Assembly (NCBI GenBank): GCA_046328035.1
Contig: JAXLXI010000003.1
Coordinates: forward strand, 186,001-250,000
Direction: 5' to 3'
DNA from: JBGASG01 sp046328035
GTDB taxonomy: Bacteria > Cyanobacteriota > Vampirovibrionia > Obscuribacterales > Obscuribacteraceae
Length of the DNA stretch: 64,000 nucleotides
The position numbers and the translations under genes are program-made. Under the pieces are notes generated by a model. The model searched no databases, was not told the DNA's origin, and saw nothing but the letters and a program-made list of their open reading frames with translations. Position 1 is the first letter of the stretch. Each line of letters begins with the position of its first letter. This document shows, one piece after another, positions 8,654-17,188 of this stretch.

Positions 8654-10042
8654 GTGCAAGCCTTCTGGGCTACGCTAGATGCAGTTCCTGTGTCGGTTTC
8701 CATGGCTGGCTTCGCAAGAAATAGTAGTATCCATCATCTTTCTTCCCGGATCTCCGGGTCGCTGCCGCTTGTTGCCGGTGCGACAGCAATTCTGGCGCTT
8801 TCAGGCTGCTCCGAAAAAAGCGAGCACATCCCTCGCTATGAAGATTCTCATGCCGGCGGAGCAGCACCACATACAGTATCGCTGCCGCCCAATTTCAAAA
8901 ACCCAAGTGAGTTTTCGATCACTCCGGCCAGCTATCAAGACATGCCGGAAATCGTGCACGTCATGGGACAGATTCAGACCAACGAAACATCCGTGACACG
9001 CGTCACCTCCCCGCTCGCCGGTCGCGTCATCGAAACATTCGCAGTACTCGGAGAAGACGTTCCGAAGGGCAGGACGATGTTCACTGTCTCCAGTGAGGAA
9101 GTGGGCGAGCTGGAAGCCGAAGAGTTCAACAAGGAAAACGATCTCAACGCCGAGCTCGAACGCGAACTCCTGCAACTTGGCTACGAGACCAAAGAACAAG
9201 AGACGAAACTTGGCTTCGCCAAGAAAATCCTTGACCGGTGCGAGCGTTTGATTCAAGAAAAAATCGGTTCGCAAGCGGCTCTCGATGCCGCCAAAAACGA
9301 ATTCGACACTGTCTCGCTGACAGTTCAGTCGTTGAAGCAAAAGAAACCACAACTGATTGCCATTGCCGACAGCAAACGGCGACTGTACCGGCAGGGGCTG
9401 AGACAACGCTTGCTACTCTTGGGCATGCCGGCAAACACAGTGGACAAGATTATCAATTCGCAGCAGCTCAATCCGGTGGTGCCGATTGTCACGGCGCAAC
9501 CCGGTGTCGTCCTGGAGAGGCAGATCAATCCAGGCGAGCTGATACCGGCGGGCAAGCTGGCTTTCCTGGTCGATGATCTAGATGCGGTTTGGCTGGTGGC
9601 AGAGGTCTACGAGAAAGACGTGAAAGCCGTGCACATCGGACAGGCAGTCAACTTCACGGTGGACAGCTATCCGGGCGAGACGTTCCACGGCATTCTCAGC
9701 TTTGTCGACCGGGCGATTAATCCGGAAGCTCGCACAATGAAGGTGCGCGCCGATGTCGCCAACATAGACCGGCGTCTCAAACCAAAAATGTTCTCGCGCA
9801 TGAATATCGTCGCCGGCACCCGCAAAGCGCTGGTAATACCCAAGTCGGCCGTCGTCAGTTGCGGATCGAACAACGTCGTTTACCTGAAACGACCGGACGG
9901 GCGCTATGAAGAACGGACGGTCGAGACAGGTCTGACCTGCCACGAGAACGTGGAAGTATTGACAGGCCTTTTACCCGGCGATGCTGTCGTCAGCAAGGGC
10001 GCTTTCACACTACGAGCCTGTTCGCTGTCCAACACCGAATGA
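8654..10042 (+). CDS. RND efflux membrane fusion lipoprotein (CzcB/CusB-like)
   Basis: 462 aa from a GTG; the ATG at 8702 is an equally good start. A lipobox (LALSGC, Cys at about residue 52 of the long form) predicts a lipid anchor. The lipoyl/barrel-sandwich region (SPLAGRVIETFAVLGEDVPKG), a long coiled-coil hairpin (about 150-230), the beta-barrel (AVWLVAEVYEKDVKAVHIG) and a membrane-proximal domain follow in the usual order. Membrane fusion proteins link an RND pump to an outer-membrane channel. The partner pump gene is convergent and overlaps the last 33 bases. No outer-membrane factor is nearby. Confidence 0.9.
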   Translation: MQAFWATLDAVPVSVSMAGFARNSSIHHLSSRISGSLPLVAGATAILALSGCSEKSEHIPRYEDSHAGGAAPHTVSLPPNFKNPSEFSITPASYQDMPEIVHVMGQIQTNETSVTRVTSPLAGRVIETFAVLGEDVPKGRTMFTVSSEEVGELEAEEFNKENDLNAELERELLQLGYETKEQETKLGFAKKILDRCERLIQEKIGSQAALDAAKNEFDTVSLTVQSLKQKKPQLIAIADSKRRLYRQGLRQRLLLLGMPANTVDKIINSQQLNPVVPIVTAQPGVVLERQINPGELIPAGKLAFLVDDLDAVWLVAEVYEKDVKAVHIGQAVNFTVDSYPGETFHGILSFVDRAINPEARTMKVRADVANIDRRLKPKMFSRMNIVAGTRKALVIPKSAVVSCGSNNVVYLKRPDGRYEERTVETGLTCHENVEVLTGLLPGDAVVSKGAFTLRACSLSNTE

Positions 10043-13000
10043 TTCAGCCGGCAGCGCATCGTTGTTTGGTTTTTTCCTGAATGCCAGCATGTAGATGCAG
10101 GGCACCGAGATCAAAAGCAAGATGGTCGCCGGCAAAAGTCCACCTGAGATAACGGTCGCAAAAGGCTTCTGGCTCTGGCTGCCGATGCCCGTGGCGATGG
10201 CCGCCGGCACCAGTCCGATCACCGCCACAGTACTGGCTGTCAGCACGGCATTCATTTTTTCCATCGCACCTTCGAAGGCGGCTTCACTGGAGGAGAATCC
10301 CTTTTTAGTCAGCTCCTTCATGCGAGAGGTGAGCACGACCGAGTTCTGGATACAAAGACCGAAGAGCGCCACAAAGCCCACCCCGGAAGAAACGCTCAGG
10401 TGCGTGCCGGACACAAACAACACCGCCAGCCCGCACGCCACCGCTACCGGTACCACAGACATGGCAACCAGGGCCGTCTTTGCTTCACCAAACGCAGCAT
10501 AGAGAAGGAAGAAGATCAGTATCAGGGTAATCGGCACCACTATCGAAAGGCGCTTGCCGGCTTCGATGGCGCGGTCGAATTGTCCGGCGTGTTGTATAGA
10601 ATAACCATCAGGCAACTTCACTTCCCGGGTGACTGTCTTCTGTGAATCCATGACGGTGGAACCGAGATCGCGACCGCGGATGTTGCAATATACGGCTGTC
10701 CGCCGCTTGTTGTTTTCGCGGCAGATGGTGGCGGCTCCAGCCTCTTCGTGAATATCGGCAATCTGGGCCAGCGGAATGCGCGTACCAGCCGGTGTGTTGA
10801 TCAAGATGTTGCCGATGCTGCTGGGGGTGTTGCGATACTCCTTATCCAGACGCATGACCACATCGAAGCGTTTGTCACCGTCGATGACCTTGGTGATGCT
10901 CTTGCCGCCGATGGCAATTTCCACGACATCCAGAACATCTTTAGCGTGCACACCATAGCGCGCCGCCTTTTCGAAATCGATGCGTACCGCCACCTGCGGC
11001 TGCCCGATCAGGTGGTCGCGCGCCACGTCGCAGGTGCCATGCACTTTCTTCACTGCGTTAGAAACAGCGGCCGAAAGCTCTTCCAACACGTTGACGTCGG
11101 GTCCATATATTTTGATCGCGTATTCACCATTGCGGACACCCGAGATAGCTTCATCCATGTTGTCCTTGATGTACTGCGAGAAATTGAGCACCAGCCCGGG
11201 ACGAGTCTCCTTCATTTTCTGGTTCATAGATTCGATCAATTCATCTTTAGTGTGAAACTGCGGACGCCATTTCGACTGAGGCTCGAGATCAATCAGAAAC
11301 TGAATGAAGTTGTATCCGAAGGGGTCGGTGCCGTCATCCGGGCTGCCGATATGGCTGACCACATTGGTGACCTCCGGAAAAGAACGAGCAATCGTTCGCA
11401 GCTCTCTGGCAATTTCCACTGAATGATCGAGAGAAACGCTGGTCGGCAAGATAGTGACGGAAAGCCAGATGTTTCCTTCCTCCAGTTCGGGAATGAACTC
11501 CGATCCAAGAAAAGGCACCGTCAGCAGGCTGGAACCACAAACAGCCGCAATTGCAACGACAGCCAGCAGGGAGCGGCGCAGTGACAGTTTCAGCGTGCGC
11601 TCATAAATTCCATGCAGTGGTTTGAGCAGAGGATTCTCTTTGTGCGAAGGCAGTTTGCCATGCGTGTAGATGAAGGCACACAACGCCGGCACTAGAAATA
11701 TCGCCGCCAGAATCGCTCCACAAAGCGTGAAGTTCATCATAATCGCCAGCGGGCGGAAAAGCTTGCCTTCCACGTGATCGAAACTGAGCACCGGCAAGAA
11801 CGTAATCATGATGATTGCGGTCGAAAACAGAATCGGCTTGGCTATCTCGGCGGACGATCTGGCGATCGTATCCAGGATCTTCTTATGGCTGGGACGCTCG
11901 TCTACATCCCGCAAATCGGCAAGCGAGACGGCAACATGCTCCATAAGTATGATCGCGCCGTCGACAATGATCCCGAAGTCGATAGCTCCCAAAGATAAAA
12001 GATTGGCGGGCACTTTGAAGAGATTGAGCAGAACAAACGCCGTCAAAAGCGCCAGCGGAATGACGGTGGCAACAATCAGAGAACTGCGCACCTGAAACAA
12101 GAACAGCATCAAAATCACGACCACCAAAACCACGCCTTCGGCGACGTTGTGTCCTATGGTGTCGACGGTATTGTGGACGAGAGCGGTGCGATCATACAAA
12201 GGCACAAGTTCCATGCCGTCGGGCAAGCTATGCGCGATCTCCGGCCAGGCCTCTTTTAAGTTGTCGACCGCTCTGGAAGGGTTTTCTCCGCGGCGCATGA
12301 GCAGAATACCCTCGACGGCATCGTCGTCGTCGTTGACGCCGACCTGTCCCTGCCTGATGGCGGCAGCGACCGAGACGGTGGCGACATCTTTGACACGAAT
12401 CGGAATGCCGTCGGATCGGGTGGACACAACGACGGCGCCGATATCCTCCTCATCTTTAAGCAGCCCCTCGCCGCGAACCATATAGTTGATATCGTTGGAG
12501 ACGATATAGCTACCGCCTGTAGTGCCGTTAGCCTGTCCGATGGCGGCAGCCAGTTCTGATTGGCTAACGCCGAGAGCATTCAGGCGTTCGGGGTCGAAAG
12601 ACACCTGGTAGATCTTGGTCGGCCCGCCAAAACCTGTGGACTCGACGATACCGTCCACAGCGCGAAACTGACGATTCAGGGACCAGTCTTGCTGCTCCTT
12701 GCGCGCCATGCTCGACCACTTGTCTCCGCGCACAAAATAACGGAAGACCTCGCCCACGGGGCTGGCATTGGGGTCCATTTGCGGATCTACGCCCTCCGGC
12801 AGTTCAGCGCTCTGTATTCGTTCCAGCACTTGCTGGCGCGCTGTGATCGGATCTGTTTCCGAGTCGAAAACGATCGTGATCGAAGAAAGCCCGAATAGCG
12901 ACACCGAGCGCGGTGGCAACGAATGCGGTATGCCGTTCAGGACGCGTTCAAGTGGTATGGTGACTAGTTTCTCGACTTCCTGCGCTGCTTTGCCGTCGAC

Positions 13001-13153
13001 TTTGGTGATTACCCGAACTTGCATATTGGCAATGTCCGGATAAGCCTCCAGCGCGATCTTTTGATACGCGACAATGCCGCCCGCGATCAAAGCCAGCGCC
13101 AGGAAGACGATCAGGTGGCGCCTGCGGACGATGAATTGAAAAAGCGATTCCAC
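10010..13153 (-). CDS. Heavy-metal efflux RND transporter (CzcA/CusA family)
   Basis: About 1047 aa from GTG 13153, which has a GGAAAG ribosome binding site and gives the family-typical start MESLFQFIVRRR; a TTG at 13180 is the longer alternative. The protein has twelve membrane helices in two halves with two large periplasmic loops. TM4 carries IDFGIIVDGAIILMEH, with the Asp, Asp, Glu proton-relay set seen in divalent-cation (CzcA-type) pumps. It would expel Co/Zn/Cd/Ni-like or Cu/Ag ions by proton antiport. The 3' end overlaps the fusion-protein gene convergently. A perfect inverted repeat lies just upstream. Confidence 0.93.
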   Translation of the reverse strand: MESLFQFIVRRRHLIVFLALALIAGGIVAYQKIALEAYPDIANMQVRVITKVDGKAAQEVEKLVTIPLERVLNGIPHSLPPRSVSLFGLSSITIVFDSETDPITARQQVLERIQSAELPEGVDPQMDPNASPVGEVFRYFVRGDKWSSMARKEQQDWSLNRQFRAVDGIVESTGFGGPTKIYQVSFDPERLNALGVSQSELAAAIGQANGTTGGSYIVSNDINYMVRGEGLLKDEEDIGAVVVSTRSDGIPIRVKDVATVSVAAAIRQGQVGVNDDDDAVEGILLMRRGENPSRAVDNLKEAWPEIAHSLPDGMELVPLYDRTALVHNTVDTIGHNVAEGVVLVVVILMLFLFQVRSSLIVATVIPLALLTAFVLLNLFKVPANLLSLGAIDFGIIVDGAIILMEHVAVSLADLRDVDERPSHKKILDTIARSSAEIAKPILFSTAIIMITFLPVLSFDHVEGKLFRPLAIMMNFTLCGAILAAIFLVPALCAFIYTHGKLPSHKENPLLKPLHGIYERTLKLSLRRSLLAVVAIAAVCGSSLLTVPFLGSEFIPELEEGNIWLSVTILPTSVSLDHSVEIARELRTIARSFPEVTNVVSHIGSPDDGTDPFGYNFIQFLIDLEPQSKWRPQFHTKDELIESMNQKMKETRPGLVLNFSQYIKDNMDEAISGVRNGEYAIKIYGPDVNVLEELSAAVSNAVKKVHGTCDVARDHLIGQPQVAVRIDFEKAARYGVHAKDVLDVVEIAIGGKSITKVIDGDKRFDVVMRLDKEYRNTPSSIGNILINTPAGTRIPLAQIADIHEEAGAATICRENNKRRTAVYCNIRGRDLGSTVMDSQKTVTREVKLPDGYSIQHAGQFDRAIEAGKRLSIVVPITLILIFFLLYAAFGEAKTALVAMSVVPVAVACGLAVLFVSGTHLSVSSGVGFVALFGLCIQNSVVLTSRMKELTKKGFSSSEAAFEGAMEKMNAVLTASTVAVIGLVPAAIATGIGSQSQKPFATVISGGLLPATILLLISVPCIYMLAFRKKPNNDALPAESFGVGQRTGS

Positions 13154-13216
13154 TGAGACTTTCCGGGAGTTCAGTCTCAAGCCTAAAACCGCTACCTTAA
13201 CCAGACCTTACAACAC

Positions 13217-13242
13217 CTGCGACAGATTATTAACTGTCGCAG
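13217..13242. promoter_or_regulatory. Perfect 9-bp inverted repeat between divergent genes
   Basis: CTGCGACAG at 13217-13225 and CTGTCGCAG at 13234-13242 are perfect complements around an 8-base AT-rich centre. The site is about 65 bases upstream of the RND pump start and 78 bases upstream of the divergent DUF2157 gene. No U-run follows, so an operator for a dimeric regulator is more likely than a terminator. The binding protein is unknown. Confidence 0.45.
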
Positions 13243-13319
13243 AACGTCACAGGAGCGAGCTTTCAGGCATTACTCTGGCGGTATGTTCTTTCGCCGCACG
13301 CCATTCGCAGGAGTTTTAC

Positions 13320-14642
13320 ATGTCTGAGCAACTGACAGCGCGATTCCGCACTGCACTCGGCAAAGAAGTCGAGGTCTGGAGAAGGGAAGGTCTGGTTTCC
13401 GATAATACAGCCGATGCCATCTTGCAGCGCTATCCGGTGCTCAGCAAGAAGTCTACCTTCATCACTATCCTCACCATTCTCGGTGCCGTACTGATAGGAC
13501 TGGGCACTTTGCTCTTCGTGGGCGCGAATTGGTCAGCGATTCCCCATTTGTTCAAGCTGTTTTTAATCCTCGCTGCCACCGTTGTGTCCTATGCGACCGG
13601 CTGGCACTTGAGCTACGCTGCGGCGCCCGGGGCACCAGCCGATGCGCCGCCGATGCACCCAAAACTAGGCGGAGCATTGCTGCTTTTGGGCAGCATCTTT
13701 TACGGCGCCGGCATCTGGCTGGTCGCTCAAATGCTCAACCTGGATATGAGCCTGGAAACCGGACTTGTACTCTGGGGACTGGGTGCGGGCGCCATGACAC
13801 TGGTGACACGCCAGACCGCCGTCGCCAGCTTGACGGCGCTCATCAGCCTGGTCTGGTTGGTCGCCAACGAAGGGCATCGCTGGTCGCTCTTTTTTGGCAG
13901 TTCGGTGCACGGCAGCGGCGCCGACTGGTTCGGCTTCGCGTCTGCCATCGGTTCGATGCTGGTCCTCAGCCACATAGTTCGCAGCCGCACGGCATTGATC
14001 ATTACCCTGGTCGGCGGAGCGTTGTGGACCGGGTTCGCGTGCAGCCAGCATCTATACGCCGTCGGCATTTACGGAGCCATCTTGCTGATTGCCCACCTCT
14101 GGTACCGCGAGCGCAATCCCTTGTTCGCCAATGCATTCTTCTATGCCGGCGCCGTGATCACTCCCCTGACTTACTTCAGTATGACCTTCGACCACTATGA
14201 CGTTGCTTCGCGCATCAGTTCCTTCAATTTCCTCGATCTGATCGTCCTTGGCGGAACCACGTCTGCCGTAGCCGCGCTCGTGGCACTAAAAACCAAAGTT
14301 GCGAAAGGGGAGCTGCTTTTAGGGCTTCTGGCAGCGGTCGGGTGCGTGTTTCTTCAATTCGTAGGCAACGACTTCTTCAGCTCGGTCCTCTCCAACCTGG
14401 CGTTCGCTGCTCTCCTGGTCGGGATGATCGCAGTCGGCATGCGCACAAACCGTCCTGGTCTGGTCAACACAGCCATGGTGTTCGTGGTACTGGATATAGT
14501 GGCGCGGTATTTCGATTTCTTCTTCTCGATGCTCGATCGCTCACTCTTCTTCGTGATGGGAGGCGTCGTGCTTATGGTTGCCGGTGCAATCGTCGAGAAG
14601 AACCGCCGCCGCATGTTCCATAAGTCCGCCCACGCATCATAA
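13320..14642 (+). CDS. DUF2157 multi-spanning membrane protein
   Basis: 440 aa preceded by AGGAG at suitable spacing. The cytoplasmic N-terminal segment (a helix around EVWRREGLVS) followed by about twelve hydrophobic helices is the DUF2157 architecture, with the family-typical GTLLFVGANW. The function of DUF2157 is not established. It is followed after 17 bases by a GDYXXLXY-domain gene, a pairing seen widely in bacteria, so the two probably act together in the inner membrane. Confidence 0.88.
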   Translation: MSEQLTARFRTALGKEVEVWRREGLVSDNTADAILQRYPVLSKKSTFITILTILGAVLIGLGTLLFVGANWSAIPHLFKLFLILAATVVSYATGWHLSYAAAPGAPADAPPMHPKLGGALLLLGSIFYGAGIWLVAQMLNLDMSLETGLVLWGLGAGAMTLVTRQTAVASLTALISLVWLVANEGHRWSLFFGSSVHGSGADWFGFASAIGSMLVLSHIVRSRTALIITLVGGALWTGFACSQHLYAVGIYGAILLIAHLWYRERNPLFANAFFYAGAVITPLTYFSMTFDHYDVASRISSFNFLDLIVLGGTTSAVAALVALKTKVAKGELLLGLLAAVGCVFLQFVGNDFFSSVLSNLAFAALLVGMIAVGMRTNRPGLVNTAMVFVVLDIVARYFDFFFSMLDRSLFFVMGGVVLMVAGAIVEKNRRRMFHKSAHAS

Positions 14643-14659
14643 GGAATGAGGGAAGAAAC

Positions 14660-15217
14660 ATGTTGAGGAATCTCGCCTTCGCAGCCGCAGTTGTTGCCCA
14701 AGTGGCAACCATCACTTATCTCTACGCAGAACCGGCATGGACTATGACTCACGGGCAAGTCGTCACTCTGCAGACAAAACCTGTAGATCCCTACGACATG
14801 TTTCGCGGTGAGTACGCACAACTCGGCTACGACTTCGAACAGCCTGCACCGGCTCATCTGCACCTACAACCCGATCAGGTGGTGTACGCAGTCCTGTCAA
14901 AAACGAAGAACAACTGGAAGTTGGTGAACTATTCAAAGACAAAACCGATTTCGGCGGCCGGACAAATAGTGCTGCGAGGTCACGCCGACTCACCCTGGTC
15001 TGCCGCCTCCAGAGGCAGTTCCTTCGGAGATCATGGTGTCAACTTCGGTATCGAGCGCCTCTACCTGCCGGAAGGGCAAAGTCGAGACCTGCAGTTCAGA
15101 GGCAAGGCTTTAAAAGTCGAAGTAGCAGTCAACACCGCCGGACAGGCACTGATCAAGCGCGTGTTCGACGGTGACAAACTGATTTACGACGGAACCAGAG
15201 TTGCTCTCGGTTTCTAG
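14660..15217 (+). CDS. GDYXXLXY domain protein
   Basis: 185 aa with a strong GAGGG ribosome binding site. An N-terminal hydrophobic helix (residues 3-20) anchors it in the membrane. The signature appears as DMFRGEYAQLGYDF (GEYAQLGY for GDYxxLxY) near residue 50, and the C-terminal half repeats the theme with RGHADS and a basic YLPEGQ strand. The family has no known activity. It is in an operon with the preceding DUF2157 gene, and the last base abuts the convergent lipoprotein gene. Confidence 0.85.
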   Translation: MLRNLAFAAAVVAQVATITYLYAEPAWTMTHGQVVTLQTKPVDPYDMFRGEYAQLGYDFEQPAPAHLHLQPDQVVYAVLSKTKNNWKLVNYSKTKPISAAGQIVLRGHADSPWSAASRGSSFGDHGVNFGIERLYLPEGQSRDLQFRGKALKVEVAVNTAGQALIKRVFDGDKLIYDGTRVALGF

Positions 15218-15568
15218 TTAGTTGTTCTTTTTCTCGACTTCCAGTTCAGCTTTAGCTTTCTTGGCTGCCGCATCGACCTTTGCCTTTTCAGTCTTCTCTT
15301 TGAGGTCGATCTGCTCTTTAGTGTCACCGGCTACCTTGTTGATATCGTCTTTTGCCTGATCCAGAGTTTTCTTGTCTGCGTCCAGGTTATTGTCCACAGT
15401 TTCTCTGGCCTGGTCGGCGTTGAGATCGATCTGTTTCTTCGACAGATCGGCATTCTTATCTACTTGCTTCTGTTCTTGTGCAATTTGCTTGTCTTCGGCC
15501 GATCCGCAGCCAGTCAGACCACCCAACACGATAGTTGCTGCCACGAGCATGATCATCTGATTTCTCAT
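15218..15568 (-). CDS. Small coiled-coil lipoprotein
   Basis: 116 aa from ATG 15568, chosen because it places a normal signal peptide and lipobox (LGGLTGC, Cys at about residue 21) at the N-terminus; a GTG at 15577 is possible. The mature part is almost entirely charged alanine/lysine/aspartate-rich coiled coil with repeated KKxxDxNADxA-like heptads, reminiscent of Lpp-type envelope spacers. It may link or space envelope layers. No specific family is recognised. Confidence 0.75.
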   Translation of the reverse strand: MRNQMIMLVAATIVLGGLTGCGSAEDKQIAQEQKQVDKNADLSKKQIDLNADQARETVDNNLDADKKTLDQAKDDINKVAGDTKEQIDLKEKTEKAKVDAAAKKAKAELEVEKKNN

Positions 15569-15687
15569 CTTCTTCACCCAATTGGAGACGCTCAGTGAGA
15601 TGACAGCACTGCAAGGCACCTGAGTTCCATTTCGCCGATGATTTTAATCTGCAAACGCTGCGGGCGGACTGGCTGTACAATACGCCC

Positions 15688-16320
15688 ATGAGTTCAACTA
15701 CCCCCAACACAAATACGAATAGTGACGCCCTGCGCAACACCACGCGAGAGTTGCACGAACGCATCGAGCAACATCCTTTGCAGAAACAGCTGGCGTCAGC
15801 CGCCATCTCGAAAGAAAACTACGCCCGCTATTTGCAGCATCTGCATGTATTGCACACCGCCTTCGAAGCTCGACTGAAAGAACTGGCTGACAAGGAGCCC
15901 TTCAAGCGAGTGTTGGTCGACGCTCACTTTCAGCAGGAGTTTTTAGAACGCGATCTGGAACGGTTGAGCGCCGACCACAGCGACATCCTTCAGAAATCAG
16001 CTTCATTGCCGGAAACCAACAGATTCGGCTACGAAGGGACATTCGCAGAAAATGATGTAGCTCTACTGGGTGCACTTTATGTACTGCTGGGCAGCAAGCA
16101 CGGCGGCAAGTACATGGCCCATCAATTGCGAAGCGCCTGGGGGCGAGAAGATCGACATGAATATCTTGATCCGTACGGCGCTGAATTCGCCGCTCTCTGG
16201 AAGAAATTCGTCCAGGATCTGAATACGGTTGATCAGCAACAAGCCTTGCTGGATGGCGCGCGCGCCACATACAACGCCTTCTTCGCAATCAGCGACGCGA
16301 TTGTGCCAGCCGACAAATAG
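15688..16320 (+). CDS. Biliverdin-producing heme oxygenase family protein
   Basis: 210 aa, all-helical. The proximal heme ligand motif appears as RELHERIEQHP with His23. The distal helix glycine motif appears as LGSKHGGKYM, where most enzymes have GSxLGG. Length matches the family. Heme oxygenase opens heme to biliverdin, iron and CO using a reductant, usually ferredoxin. No photosynthetic or phytochrome gene is present in the window, so iron recycling or heme detoxification is a more likely role than pigment synthesis. The next gene (DUF1269) is separated by 121 bases. Confidence 0.85.
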   Translation: MSSTTPNTNTNSDALRNTTRELHERIEQHPLQKQLASAAISKENYARYLQHLHVLHTAFEARLKELADKEPFKRVLVDAHFQQEFLERDLERLSADHSDILQKSASLPETNRFGYEGTFAENDVALLGALYVLLGSKHGGKYMAHQLRSAWGREDRHEYLDPYGAEFAALWKKFVQDLNTVDQQQALLDGARATYNAFFAISDAIVPADK

Positions 16321-16441
16321 TGACACCGCCTACGATGGCACATAAACAGTAACGCGGCGCCGACCATTTCATGTGCTACCGCAAAGGTAGTAGTATGATG
16401 CGCCCACCAGCTAAATGTCCCCTTGAACACCGAGGTATGTG

Positions 16442-16954
16442 ATGGCACATCTTATCGTTGTCGGCTACGACGACATGCACAAAGCGGACGACGTCCGCAT
16501 GACTCTATTGAAACTGCAAAGAGAATATTTGATCGATCTGGAAGACGCAGTAGTTGTCGTGAAGAAACAGGATGGCAAGGTCAAGCTTCGTCAAGCCGTC
16601 AATCTGCCCGCGCTCGGCGCCTTCCAGGGCACATTCTGGGGGGCACTGGTCGGACTTCTGTTTTTGAGTCCGCTTCTGGGCGCTGCCGTCGGCGCCGCTT
16701 CCGGTGCGATTACAGGCGCGCTGGCTGATGTCGGTATCAACGATGATTTCATCAAACAGGTCGCTCAAACCCTGCAGCCTGGAACATCTGCTCTATTCGT
16801 ACTGGTACGCTCGGCAACCACCGACAAGGTTGATGAGCACCTGCAAGGCACCGGCGGGCACATCATCAAAACCTCGCTCAGCCACGAAGACGAAGCGAAA
16901 CTGCAATCGGTGCTCTCCACGGCTCAAAAAGAAGCGGTTGGCGCCAACAGCTAA
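16442..16954 (+). CDS. DUF1269 membrane protein
   Basis: 170 aa from ATG 16442, preceded by GAGG about seven bases upstream. The N-terminal half is an alpha/beta region (VVGYDDMHKADDV). A central glycine/alanine-rich hydrophobic hairpin (about residues 58-100, LGAAVGAASGAITGALADVG) and a C-terminal regulatory-like fold follow. This is the DUF1269 arrangement; the biochemical function is unknown. A strong intrinsic terminator follows the gene. Confidence 0.85.
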   Translation: MAHLIVVGYDDMHKADDVRMTLLKLQREYLIDLEDAVVVVKKQDGKVKLRQAVNLPALGAFQGTFWGALVGLLFLSPLLGAAVGAASGAITGALADVGINDDFIKQVAQTLQPGTSALFVLVRSATTDKVDEHLQGTGGHIIKTSLSHEDEAKLQSVLSTAQKEAVGANS

Positions 16955-17000
16955 TCGCTCAGATTGGTTTGTGCAGACTCGGCAAGACCACGAGTTTGCT

Positions 17001-17044
17001 GCAACTCGTCAGGTCGCATCAGTGCACCTGGCGAGTTGCTTTTT
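17001..17044 (+). terminator. Intrinsic terminator after the DUF1269 gene
   Basis: A 14-bp stem (arms 17001-17014 and 17026-17039, one G-T pair) with an inner 3-bp extension is followed directly by TTTTT. It lies 47 bases past the DUF1269 stop on the same strand. Confidence 0.85.
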
Positions 17045-17188
17045 GGTGCGCTTTACACGTGAATCCGGCACGTTGCAAAATGTGTGGCAAACGCGCGTAA
17101 TTACCCCCCTGATTGCCATTCGTTAATTTGCCAAGAGGCGGCCACATCCATACGATTGTCTGCAATTGCGGTCACATGGGCGGGATTT

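Noticed and set aside
10748..11422. 224-codon plus-strand frame inside the RND pump gene
   Set aside because: A frame shadow of the strongly conserved transporter.
13217..13242. Reading the 9-bp inverted repeat as a terminator
   Set aside because: It lies between divergent gene starts and has no T-run.
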